A stretch of DNA of 6,896 nt from Candidatus Zixiibacteriota bacterium (GTDB lineage: Bacteria; Zixibacteria; MSB-5A5; GN15; JACZUZ01), in contig JACZUZ010000105.1 of assembly GCA_022572905.1 (NCBI GenBank), forward strand, positions 1-6,896. The letters run 5' to 3'. The notes under the pieces were generated by a model. The model ran no database searches, was not told where the DNA came from, and saw nothing but the letters and a program-made list of their open reading frames with translations. Shown here piece after piece: positions 1-5,219 of the stretch (its first letter is position 1; each line of letters starts with the position of its first letter). The translations under genes were made by a program, and so were the position numbers.

Positions 1-532
1 CAATCTCAGCCTGAATTTCCTCGCGTTCCTTGTCGTCTTCAGCGTCATCCAGGTCTTCCAGTAATCCTTCCTCAATCTCCAGATATTCGCTCTGGGCGTC
101 ATTCACAAACTCGACATACCATTTTTCCTCTTCAGCGTGCGCTTCCTTCAGATATTTTTCGCACTTTTTGCGCCGTTTCTTTTTTACATCATCGTTTTCG
201 CATGCGCTCTTAAGTTTCTCAATACTTTCGAGCATTTTCCCAAGTCTCTCCCTGCGAGCGTCCAGGTCTTTGGGTGAAATATCTTCGACTATCGCCGAAT
301 TAATAACCACCATCCATTTATATGCTTCGGGTACATGACCGTGATAGAGGATAGCGCTATCGAGTAACGCTAGAGCTGTATCGGGTTGGTGGTATTCTTC
401 TTTCATTAGAATCTTCACTCCGCTAAAGTATGAATTCAGCGGCTTTTTCGCGGCCCAGGCGCTTTCGCTTGCGCCCAAAATTAATCCGATAAGCGCTAAC
501 GCGGCTACAAATATTCTGGTTTGCTTCTTCAC
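1..532 (-). CDS. Secreted charged helical protein, unknown function (C-terminus off the left edge)
   Basis: I do not recognise the family. The reading frame is open from a GTG at 532-530 to the window edge, giving 177 complete codons. The start is chosen because it directly gives a classic signal peptide: basic MKKQTR, a hydrophobic core (IFVAALALIGLILGA), then a likely cleavage site after SAWA (about residue 27). A GAGAGGG ribosome site lies 7 bases upstream. The mature part opens with KKPLNSYFSGVKIL and reads as amphipathic helices, with a Lys/Arg-rich stretch near residues 110-120 (containing two cysteines about 15 residues apart) and an acidic C-terminal part (EDLDDAEDDKEREE). The segment around residues 47-70 (DTALALLDSAILYHG) resembles a TPR-like helix pair; this is only an impression. 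It lies downstream of the DUF4139 gene on the same strand, 153 bases away, so it may be co-transcribed or use its own promoter at 606-634. Export to periplasm or envelope is well supported; function is unknown. Confidence 0.8.
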   Translation of the reverse strand, partial: MKKQTRIFVAALALIGLILGASESAWAAKKPLNSYFSGVKILMKEEYHQPDTALALLDSAILYHGHVPEAYKWMVVINSAIVEDISPKDLDARRERLGKMLESIEKLKSACENDDVKKKRRKKCEKYLKEAHAEEEKWYVEFVNDAQSEYLEIEEGLLEDLDDAEDDKEREEIQAEI

Positions 533-561
533 TCTTTTTCCCTCTCTTCAAGTCTTATCAT
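529..561 (-). other. Short upstream reading frame overlapping the GTG start of the next gene
   Basis: An ATG at 561 opens an 11-codon frame (MIRLEEREKE, then TGA) in a different frame from the secreted-protein gene. Its TGA at 531-529 overlaps that gene's GTG start (532-530) in a GTGA arrangement. It has the better ribosome site of the two: GGGAGG with about 6 bases to the ATG. Ribosomes finishing this peptide would be placed on the downstream GTG, so it may be a translational-coupling leader. The peptide itself need not have a function. It could also be chance, since only one short frame is seen. Confidence 0.4.
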
Positions 562-605
562 TCGATTCCTCCCTGTGGGCTTAAGACCCAATCATTTCGG
601 GGATA

Positions 606-634
606 AAACTAGCTCAATATCAAAAATGTGTCAA
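606..634 (-). promoter_or_regulatory. Candidate sigma-70-type promoter for the secreted-protein gene
   Basis: On the minus strand a perfect TTGACA lies at 634-629, and TAGTTT lies at 611-606 after a spacer of exactly 17 bases. The -35 box is consensus; the -10 box keeps only three consensus positions, including the first TA and the final T. Transcription would begin near 600, leaving a leader of about 70 bases that carries the small upstream reading frame. The box sits just after the inverted repeats that follow the DUF4139 gene. Confidence 0.35.
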
Positions 635-639
635 ACTGG

Positions 640-690
640 CCACTAAAGGATTTTCCTCTTAGTGGTGTTCCTCTGGGGGATTCCACTAAG
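640..690 (-). repeat. Three alternating inverted repeats at the DUF4139 stop codon
   Basis: Read on the minus strand, segment A (690-683, CTTAGTGG), segment B (665-658, CCACTAAG) and segment C (646-640, TTAGTGG) follow one another. A:B would form 8 pairs with a 17-base loop. B:C would form 7 pairs, extended by AGGA/TCCT after one bulged base to 11 pairs in all with a tight loop. B cannot pair with both. Segment A contains the TAG stop codon (688-686) of the DUF4139 gene. The B:C hairpin is followed by CCAGTTTGACACATTTTT, with only five Ts, so it is at best a weak terminator. Confidence 0.5.
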
Positions 691-2113
691 GAGTTGTGTA
701 GCGCGCTGTGAAGGTCAGTTTTGTCTCTTTGCCAGCGGGCGCATGAACTTTGAATTCTATTTTATTGGCCTGTTTTTTCTCAAAGTCATGAGAGCTTTCC
801 AGTATCTCCCAGCCCACTCCCAGGAATTTGAAGACTTTGATTTCCACATCATCGTCCTTGCGATTTCTGAGCGAAATCTCATAGTCGTATTCGGTAACTT
901 TCTTGGATATTGCGCGTCTATCGAGAGTTTTTTCTTCGGCGACAATATCAAAGGCGTTACCCACGGTCAGAGTTATTTTTTCATCACGCGGAGTGTGTGA
1001 GATTCGATCTTCCCCAAGTAATATTATTGAGCCGTCGTCATCGGCCTTAAACAACCGCACGCGGCCGCCGGGAAGGGGCATACCAAGCCCATTATCCGAC
1101 GTGTTTTCGAATATTATTTTTACCGAAATATTTTTCGCTCCAGTGCCGGAATTGTAGTGATATTCTTTAGTAATGTTCGCACTGGCGGGATCAAAAAGTG
1201 AAAGCTGTTTGATTTCATTGTTCGCCAAAGTCGATTTTCGCGGTAATGTATAGAGATGATATTCAAAGAACGATTTTTCCTGAAAGCCCCCGTCATATTC
1301 CATAGCCATAGGCGCGGCTCCCTTGTACAGCCCCCCCCTAATTTTGGGGGCGCGATGAATATCACCGGCGACAAGTTTGAGGGTCGCGTCGGAATAAGTC
1401 TTGCCGCTTCGATTGTCAATCGAGGCCCAGGCGCTCAAGTCCATTGATGTCTCAGCTTCGTTAAGCAAAGCCACATATTCGGCGCTCCAGCTCATACCGG
1501 ATGTTTGATAGCTTACCTCGCAGTCGACCGAACCGTTCACGTCAGAATTATATTTCCAGAGCAATGTAGGCTGAGTGATAAGTCCCTCGGGAAGTTCCGG
1601 GAAGTTCACATTCGTAATCTCAGAGAAAAGCACAATCTGCACCTGCTCAGAGCCATCGCGCAAGATAACTGACTGGCCGGACTTGGCCAGAAGCTCTCCA
1701 CTATAGATTTTGCCATCTTTGGAAAAAAGCTCGATGTTTTCATTTATATAGCGATCATAAATTTTCTCGGGGCTAACCAGATCAAACTGATAGTTTTGTT
1801 CAAGAATTCTGACCGACTCAGATGATCTGAGAGTTTTGAAGCCTACTGAAGTGGGATCAATCCTGCTGGGTACATCTCGAAACGCCACCTGTCCCAATCC
1901 TTTGCGGAAAATCATACTCCGCGACTCGCGAATAACCGCCAGATCGCTATTGTAAACCGTGACCGACATGCCCGTGGTCTGAGCATGCGTCACGCAGGGA
2001 AGCGCAAAGGAAAAAGCTACTATGGCGAAAACTATAGAACCCTTTGTGCGAACGCGAGCGATTCTATTCTCATCCGAGATTTTCCTTGATTCGTAATGGG
2101 CGTTTTTTTTCAT
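686..2113 (-). CDS. Secreted DUF4139-domain protein
   Basis: A 475-residue exported protein of the DUF4139 type, a family of unknown biochemical role whose members are usually secreted or envelope-associated. The family opening is plain: VTVYNSDLAVIRESR near residues 51-65, then KGLGQVAFRDVPSRIDPTSV (about 71-90). The central block has LLWKYNSD (184-191), GMSWSAEYVALLNE (206-219) and SDATLKLVAGDIHRA (241-255), all characteristic; the C-terminal part (about 280-475) is predicted beta-rich. The frame could begin 23 codons further upstream, but I chose the ATG at 2113 because GGAGGA lies 7 bases before it and MKKN is a normal signal-peptide opening. The n-region is unusually long (about 25 residues) before the hydrophobic core VFAIVAFSFALP, with likely cleavage at THA-QTTG (44/45). 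Cys40 follows a proline, so a lipobox is unlikely. An 8-base C run with a small palindrome lies inside the gene at 1331-1350. Confidence 0.88.
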   Translation of the reverse strand: MKKNAHYESRKISDENRIARVRTKGSIVFAIVAFSFALPCVTHAQTTGMSVTVYNSDLAVIRESRSMIFRKGLGQVAFRDVPSRIDPTSVGFKTLRSSESVRILEQNYQFDLVSPEKIYDRYINENIELFSKDGKIYSGELLAKSGQSVILRDGSEQVQIVLFSEITNVNFPELPEGLITQPTLLWKYNSDVNGSVDCEVSYQTSGMSWSAEYVALLNEAETSMDLSAWASIDNRSGKTYSDATLKLVAGDIHRAPKIRGGLYKGAAPMAMEYDGGFQEKSFFEYHLYTLPRKSTLANNEIKQLSLFDPASANITKEYHYNSGTGAKNISVKIIFENTSDNGLGMPLPGGRVRLFKADDDGSIILLGEDRISHTPRDEKITLTVGNAFDIVAEEKTLDRRAISKKVTEYDYEISLRNRKDDDVEIKVFKFLGVGWEILESSHDFEKKQANKIEFKVHAPAGKETKLTFTARYTTP

Positions 2114-2131
2114 ATTATTTTCCTCCATGAG

Positions 2132-2137
2132 CTTATA
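2132..2137 (-). promoter_or_regulatory. Candidate -10 box of the DUF4139 gene
   Basis: TATAAG reads on the minus strand at 2137-2132. Transcription would start about 7 bases further on, almost at the GGAGGA ribosome site, giving a leader of only about 16 bases before the ATG at 2113. I see no convincing -35 box at 16-18 bases, so this call is weak. Confidence 0.25.
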
Positions 2138-2189
2138 CCGTCGAGATAAGTCTGAATAGATCATTTTTTTCGGCCACATCAACCAAAAA

Positions 2190-2262
2190 CCCCTTCAAGG
2201 GGCGTGTGCGCCTCAGACGCTTTGATTCCCCTTCGAGCGGAAAATGCCTCCCCTGCAAGGGG
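2190..2262. repeat. Cluster of 13-base GC-rich palindromes, left part
   Basis: Three related 13-base units lie here: CCCCTTCAAGGGG at 2190-2202, a degenerate CCCCTTCGAGCGG at 2228-2240, and CCCCTGCAAGGGG at 2250-2262. Each good copy is a near-perfect palindrome. The same unit recurs three times to the right at 2447-2501, and the nested-palindrome element at 2274-2430 sits between the two groups. The whole 515-base gap from 2114 to 2628 contains these repeats, that element and no gene I can support. Confidence 0.7.
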
Positions 2263-2273
2263 TGTTGATATTT

Positions 2274-2430
2274 CCCGTAGGTCGGGTTCCGTAGACCCTG
2301 TTTTTACAGGGGCGAAGAAACCCGACATCTCCGTTTCATAGAGCTGTTCAAAAATTAAATGTCGGGTTTCTCTCTCGCTTACGCTCGCTCGGAACGCCGA
2401 CCTACATCAAAAACGAGGCTTTTTCAACAT
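2274..2430. mobile_element. Nested-palindrome miniature element, copy 1
   Basis: The outer arms are GTAGGTCGGGTTCCG (2277-2291) and CGGAACGCCGACCTAC (2390-2405), pairing over about 15 bases with one extra G. Inside are a small hairpin, CCCTGT/ACAGGG (2296-2301 with 2306-2311), and a long perfect stem of 13 pairs, AGAAACCCGACAT/ATGTCGGGTTTCT (2316-2328 with 2359-2371). Similarity to copy 2 (3974-4118) is 47 of 51 bases across the first part, and continues to a shared CTTTTTCAACA at 2419-2429. No reading frame of note lies inside, so any movement would need help from elsewhere. I did not see a clear target duplication. It lies in a divergent gap between the DUF4139 gene and the small plus-strand gene, so it is not simply a shared terminator. 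Confidence 0.7.
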
Positions 2431-2446
2431 ATCCTGAGGGGCGCCA

Positions 2447-2510
2447 CACCTGCGAGGGGGGAGCGTCCCCCTGCGAGGGGTGCGGGTCCCCCTGCAAGGG
2501 GGGGGGGTGG
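2447..2510. repeat. 21-base tandem repeat of the GC-rich palindrome, ending in G10
   Basis: Three units start at 2447, 2468 and 2489, exactly 21 bases apart: CACCTGCGAGGGG, CCCCTGCGAGGGG and CCCCTGCAAGGGG. The last unit runs into ten consecutive Gs (2498-2507). Read on the minus strand they give a meaningless Pro-Leu-Ala-Gly-Gly pattern. From about 2511 to 2628 I see nothing further that I can name. Confidence 0.75.
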
Positions 2511-2628
2511 GTCCGCGAAATCTTCTGGACTAAAGTAGCTACGCGAGATATATTTATGATAGGCGCAAATCCGTATTGGTCCGCCGTATTTTATCTCCAT
2601 CGGCTGGATCGCGCCGAAGAGCTTAGCA

Positions 2629-3036
2629 ATGGCAGATCTCAATTACAAAATTCCGGACAGCGAAACACTATCGCCCAACTCGTTGTCTAATGGTGGCTTT
2701 GACACCTGGCCGGGTCAAAAGGGGTCGCCGAGCGAAGATTTTGTCGATAATTGCCCCTGGAATCCAACCGGGTTCGGGCCGGGGATTGGCCCCGATCTTT
2801 CAGTCGGAGTGATGGAGAGGCAGTCTGTCCGGGTCTTGATCTCATTGCCTCATACCGAGCGGACCTCACTTTTCGCCGAACCTATCGACCTTGCGATTGA
2901 AGAGCTTCGCGAGGAGTTGGCCTATCGGGAGAACGATATTTGCCCTCATTGTGGATTCGCCCGGTTGTCGATTGACGAAGCTAAATGTCTGAGTTGTCCT
3001 ATTTGCTTTTTTGGCTCAAGCCGCGAGTATGGCTGA
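2629..3036 (+). CDS. Small hypothetical protein with C-terminal zinc-ribbon-like cysteines
   Basis: I do not recognise this 135-residue protein. The N-terminal half (about 1-60) is rich in Gly, Pro, Ser and Asn and probably disordered; the middle (about 66-101) could form a strand and a helix (IDLAIEELREELAYR). The C-terminus carries five cysteines: C105-x2-C108, then C120-x2-C123-x2-C126, in the context CPHCGFARLS...KCLSCPICFFG. This spacing fits a small zinc ribbon. There is no signal peptide, so it would be cytoplasmic. Codon use with G/C in the third position looks coding and unlike the A+T-rich lipoprotein gene after it. The ATG at 2629 has only a weak purine stretch (GAAGAG) upstream; the frame is open back to a stop at 2560-2562, so a non-ATG start further left is possible. 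It stands alone, between two palindromic repeat regions, and could be a gene remnant. Confidence 0.5.
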   Translation: MADLNYKIPDSETLSPNSLSNGGFDTWPGQKGSPSEDFVDNCPWNPTGFGPGIGPDLSVGVMERQSVRVLISLPHTERTSLFAEPIDLAIEELREELAYRENDICPHCGFARLSIDEAKCLSCPICFFGSSREYG

Positions 3037-3115
3037 TAGTTTTCGAGGTGGCCGGTCGGCCGCGATTGACGGGTAGCCCATGGGCTTGCCCTGGGTTATT
3101 TCGATTTCGAACAAC

Positions 3116-3166
3116 GGCCAGATGTGACTTCGGCGAGCTCTGTCGAGTCGGACATCTGCCCCGCAC
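3116..3166. repeat. Imperfect hairpin upstream of the lipoprotein gene
   Basis: AGATGT (3120-3125) pairs with ACATCT (3152-3157), and an inner GACT/AGTC plus CG/CG stem is possible after small bulges. The right arm continues as CATCTGCCCCGCAC (3153-3166), which is the reverse complement, at 13 of 14 positions, of GTGCGCGGCAGATG at 3939-3952 on the other side of the lipoprotein gene. The 192-base gap from 3037 to 3228 otherwise holds only the upstream signals of the lipoprotein gene. Confidence 0.45.
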
Positions 3167-3190
3167 AATAATAATTGTCGATAATTTACT

Positions 3191-3221
3191 TGCTATTAAA
3201 AACATAAATGGGATATGGAGG
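3191..3221 (+). promoter_or_regulatory. Candidate extended -10 and ribosome site of the lipoprotein gene
   Basis: TGCTATTAA at 3191-3199 fits an extended -10 element (TG, one base, then TATTAA with four of six consensus positions). No good -35 box is seen, which extended -10 promoters tolerate. A strong GGAGG at 3217-3221, 7 bases before the ATG at 3229, decides the start over the later in-frame ATG at residue 13. Confidence 0.35.
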
Positions 3222-3228
3222 TATATAG

Positions 3229-3861
3229 ATGGGCTTTCGCAATTACATATCCGGTGTTAATTTAATGTTGATCATGATAGGGCTTATGATAGCAACTTCG
3301 TTAGTATTAGTTTCGTGTTCCAAGGAAAACCCTATTGAACCAACTGACACTAAAGATAATTCATACTTCCCTTTGTCGGTTGGAAACTATTGGCTATATG
3401 GATGGGAAGATAGCTTTTACGGTGATAATTTCAGTTGGAGTATTGTACAGATGAACGGCGACACGGCTTTAGTCGAAAGACCCGATTCCTATGGACCTCA
3501 ATTCGTTTCGATTACCGTAATTCAGGAAGGACCGGATTACTTGATTAAGACTGGAACGTCCACATATGAGCAATACTATCGTTTCATACCTGATTCAACC
3601 TGGACACATCGTAGACCATACGAATGCGATGATTCTTTGATATTCAAAGCTGTTTTAGATACTACAACGATTGTAACCCCAGCGGGTTCTTTTACTAATT
3701 GCCTAAAAATCCAACGCCTGACAACTTCAATCTGTTCCGATGCTGGGATTTCGATTGAGTGGTGGGCGCCAGGAGTTGGACTTGTCAAATGGCAAGAAGT
3801 TAATTTTTATGCAGGTGTTTTAACCGGACATCTCATTTTATATCACTTAACTGACAGATAA
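3229..3861 (+). CDS. Lipoprotein of unknown function
   Basis: A 210-residue protein with a lipoprotein signal peptide: a hydrophobic stretch at about 12-29 and a lipobox LVSC with the lipidated cysteine at residue 30, followed by Ser-Lys, which favours the outer membrane in Gram-negative cells. After a short linker (about 31-43) comes YFPLSVGNYWLYGW (about 46-59), an opening I associate with hypothetical lipoproteins of FCB-group bacteria. Near the end EWWAPGVGLVKWQEV (about 176-190) resembles the '(Y/F)APGVGLVK' closing segment of the same kind of protein. The body is probably beta-rich, and no catalytic motif is visible. By hand count 241 of 600 bases from 3241 to 3840 are G or C (40%), clearly lower than in its neighbours, and it sits between hairpins and palindromic elements; this may mean recent acquisition. 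There is no operon partner. Confidence 0.85.
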   Translation: MGFRNYISGVNLMLIMIGLMIATSLVLVSCSKENPIEPTDTKDNSYFPLSVGNYWLYGWEDSFYGDNFSWSIVQMNGDTALVERPDSYGPQFVSITVIQEGPDYLIKTGTSTYEQYYRFIPDSTWTHRRPYECDDSLIFKAVLDTTTIVTPAGSFTNCLKIQRLTTSICSDAGISIEWWAPGVGLVKWQEVNFYAGVLTGHLILYHLTDR

Positions 3862-3937
3862 TTCTGATTTTTGATAATCCATGTCATCGAATGTTGTTGT
3901 TCGTTTATGGTCCGAACGCTTAATCAAACAAGTTTGA

Positions 3938-3969
3938 AGTGCGCGGCAGATGCGACATCGGCGCGCACT
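3938..3969. repeat. Hairpin downstream of the lipoprotein gene
   Basis: AGTGCGCG (3938-3945) pairs perfectly with CGCGCACT (3962-3969); inside, GATG (3949-3952) pairs with CATC (3956-3959) around a CGA loop. A second small hairpin, TCAAA-CAAG-TTTGA (3924-3937), lies just before it. It is 76 bases after the lipoprotein stop and has no T run on either side, so an intrinsic terminator is not supported. Its left arm is the inverted match to 3153-3166. Confidence 0.5.
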
Positions 3970-3973
3970 ATAC

Positions 3974-4118
3974 CCCGTAGGTTGGGTTCCGTAGACCCTG
4001 AATTTTCAGGGGCGAAGAAACCCGACAAATGCATTTCATAGAGTGATTGTCGGGTTTCTCACTAGCTTGGCGCTAGTTCGGAACACCGACCTACCCCTAA
4101 TCATAACTTTTTCAACAA
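3974..4118. mobile_element. Nested-palindrome miniature element, copy 2
   Basis: It has the same plan and orientation as copy 1. The outer arms are GTAGGTTGGGTTCCG (3977-3991) and CGGAACACCGACCTAC (4079-4094), one T changing a G-C pair into a G-U pair. The small hairpin is CCCTGA/TCAGGG (3996-4001 with 4006-4011), where the last pair is A-T instead of the T-A of copy 1. The long stem is 12 pairs, AGAAACCCGACA/TGTCGGGTTTCT (4016-4027 with 4048-4059). The loop between the long-stem arms is shorter than in copy 1 (20 against 30 bases). The shared tail CTTTTTCAACA is at 4107-4117. The copy lies between two converging genes and fills most of the 289-base gap from 3862 to 4150. Confidence 0.7.
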
Positions 4119-4150
4119 GCCCAAAGCGCAGAGCCACCGACGCCTCGCGC

Positions 4151-5122
4151 CTAAGCCTCTATCAACTCTCCCAAACGAATTAGCCCGTTCTCCAAAATTT
4201 CATTCGGTAAATTGTTTTCTTGCGCCAATCGCTGTGTAACTTCCAACGCGGCGCTCGAATCCAAATTGATCTTGTCGGGATCAAGCTGGAAATTGTTTTC
4301 CTCGAATCGTCTGAATATCAATTCATACATACTCTGAATCAAACCCAGGCTGAACTTATAGCGAGGCTGAAGTTCCCGCGAGAAAATATCCGCCTCTCTT
4401 CTCGCGCGCTTAAAGTATCTTAGCGCGACGCTCCAATAGCGCTTTACCATTGCGTCAAAATTTCGCGATTGGTCGCCGTCGGCCGCTCTGCTGATATCCA
4501 AATCGGTAACATTAAATTCTTTTTTGAACCTGATCGGGAAATAATCGAGATCGCCGTGCGTGTCAGCGCGAAAGTCGCGCATGATATGAACCATATATGA
4601 AAAAACAGCAAGCGGTCGCGCTATTGGTCTTAGCTCCCTTGCGCCCGGCTGATAAACGCTCCCGTTCCTGGTTAAGCTTATCAAATGCAGGAACACTGTG
4701 GCCGGAGCCACCGCCGCTCCGCGAGTGTATTTGAGAAATTTCCCCATTGATTCGAAACGCTCGTGGTGAACATCGTATTCCATGGCTTTGGCCAACCGAG
4801 TCCAGGGATAGAAGGGAATCTTGAATTCAGCAATTGTGCGCTTAAAAGTTCCGGAATCGGCTTTTTCTCCCAATGTTCCGGGATCCGCGACCCATTTGCG
4901 TATTTTCGCGCTAGTCCTCTCGCGGACGCTTGGGTCGCTAAAGGCTCCTGAGCTTTTGAGATTGTCGACCAGATCATCCACAGATCGCATAGAGTCGTAG
5001 CAGACTTTGAAAGCGTCGAGGCGATCCTCCTCCCAAAAAGAAGCGGCTATATGCAGAATTGGGTTTTTCAGAGCATGGCCCGGTTTTTCTATGATCTGAT
5101 TTTCTGAAGAGCTCGCGTTCAT
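4151..5122 (-). CDS. Squalene/phytoene synthase-family protein
   Basis: A 323-residue all-helical enzyme of the head-to-head prenyl synthase type, which joins two prenyl diphosphates (farnesyl or geranylgeranyl) through a cyclopropyl intermediate. The first metal-binding motif is in SMRSVDDLVDNL (44-55; D49, D50, D53). The second is in HIMRDFRADTHGDLDYFP (179-196; D183 and D187), which aligns without gaps to the phytoene synthase pattern NILRDVGEDxxxGRxYLP. KYTRGAAVAPATVFLHL (131-147) takes the place of the usual Tyr/Gly-rich substrate-pocket helix. Differences from the classical pattern are His179 for Asn and Ala186 for Glu near the second motif, so product and even activity are uncertain. 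No signal peptide is seen; the family works in the cytoplasm or at the inner membrane face. The ATG at 5122 has only a weak GGGTCG upstream; a TAGATT 7 bases before it could be a -10 box for a nearly leaderless message. It is divergent from a glycosyltransferase, with no other isoprenoid or carotenoid gene in view. Confidence 0.85.
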   Translation of the reverse strand: MNASSSENQIIEKPGHALKNPILHIAASFWEEDRLDAFKVCYDSMRSVDDLVDNLKSSGAFSDPSVRERTSAKIRKWVADPGTLGEKADSGTFKRTIAEFKIPFYPWTRLAKAMEYDVHHERFESMGKFLKYTRGAAVAPATVFLHLISLTRNGSVYQPGARELRPIARPLAVFSYMVHIMRDFRADTHGDLDYFPIRFKKEFNVTDLDISRAADGDQSRNFDAMVKRYWSVALRYFKRARREADIFSRELQPRYKFSLGLIQSMYELIFRRFEENNFQLDPDKINLDSSAALEVTQRLAQENNLPNEILENGLIRLGELIEA

Positions 5123-5180
5123 CGACCCAAATCTATGAATCTCGGGCTATCGGGCAAGTGGGACGAGAATAATAAATGTT

Positions 5181-5213
5181 TTGAGACAATACCTATTTGC
5201 GAATCGGTATAAT
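5181..5213 (+). promoter_or_regulatory. Candidate promoter giving a leaderless glycosyltransferase message
   Basis: A perfect TATAAT at 5208-5213 ends exactly six bases before the ATG at 5220, so the normal start of transcription would fall on the A of that ATG. There is no Shine-Dalgarno sequence in the six bases between (CAGAGC). Possible -35 boxes are TTGAGA at 5181-5186 (spacer 21, too long) or GAGACA at 5183-5188 (spacer 19), neither ideal. Confidence 0.4.
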
Positions 5214-5219
5214 CAGAGC

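Noticed and set aside
30..338. Plus-strand frame rich in Ser and Phe
   Set aside because: It is antisense to the secreted-protein gene on the minus strand, which has a signal peptide, a ribosome site and sensible codon use.
2190..2510. CRISPR array
   Set aside because: The repeated unit is only 13 bases, is palindromic and has spacers of a few bases or none; there are no 30-base spacers and no cas genes.
2424..2642. Minus-strand frame of 72 residues with Pro-Leu-Ala-Gly-Gly repeats
   Set aside because: The repeats are only the translation of the 21-base palindromic DNA array; the frame also covers the end of the nested-palindrome element and lacks a ribosome site.
2629..3861. Composite transposon carrying two genes between the nested-palindrome copies
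   Set aside because: The copies are in direct orientation, but there is no transposase and no visible target duplication, so I keep only the weaker statement that repeats bracket the block.
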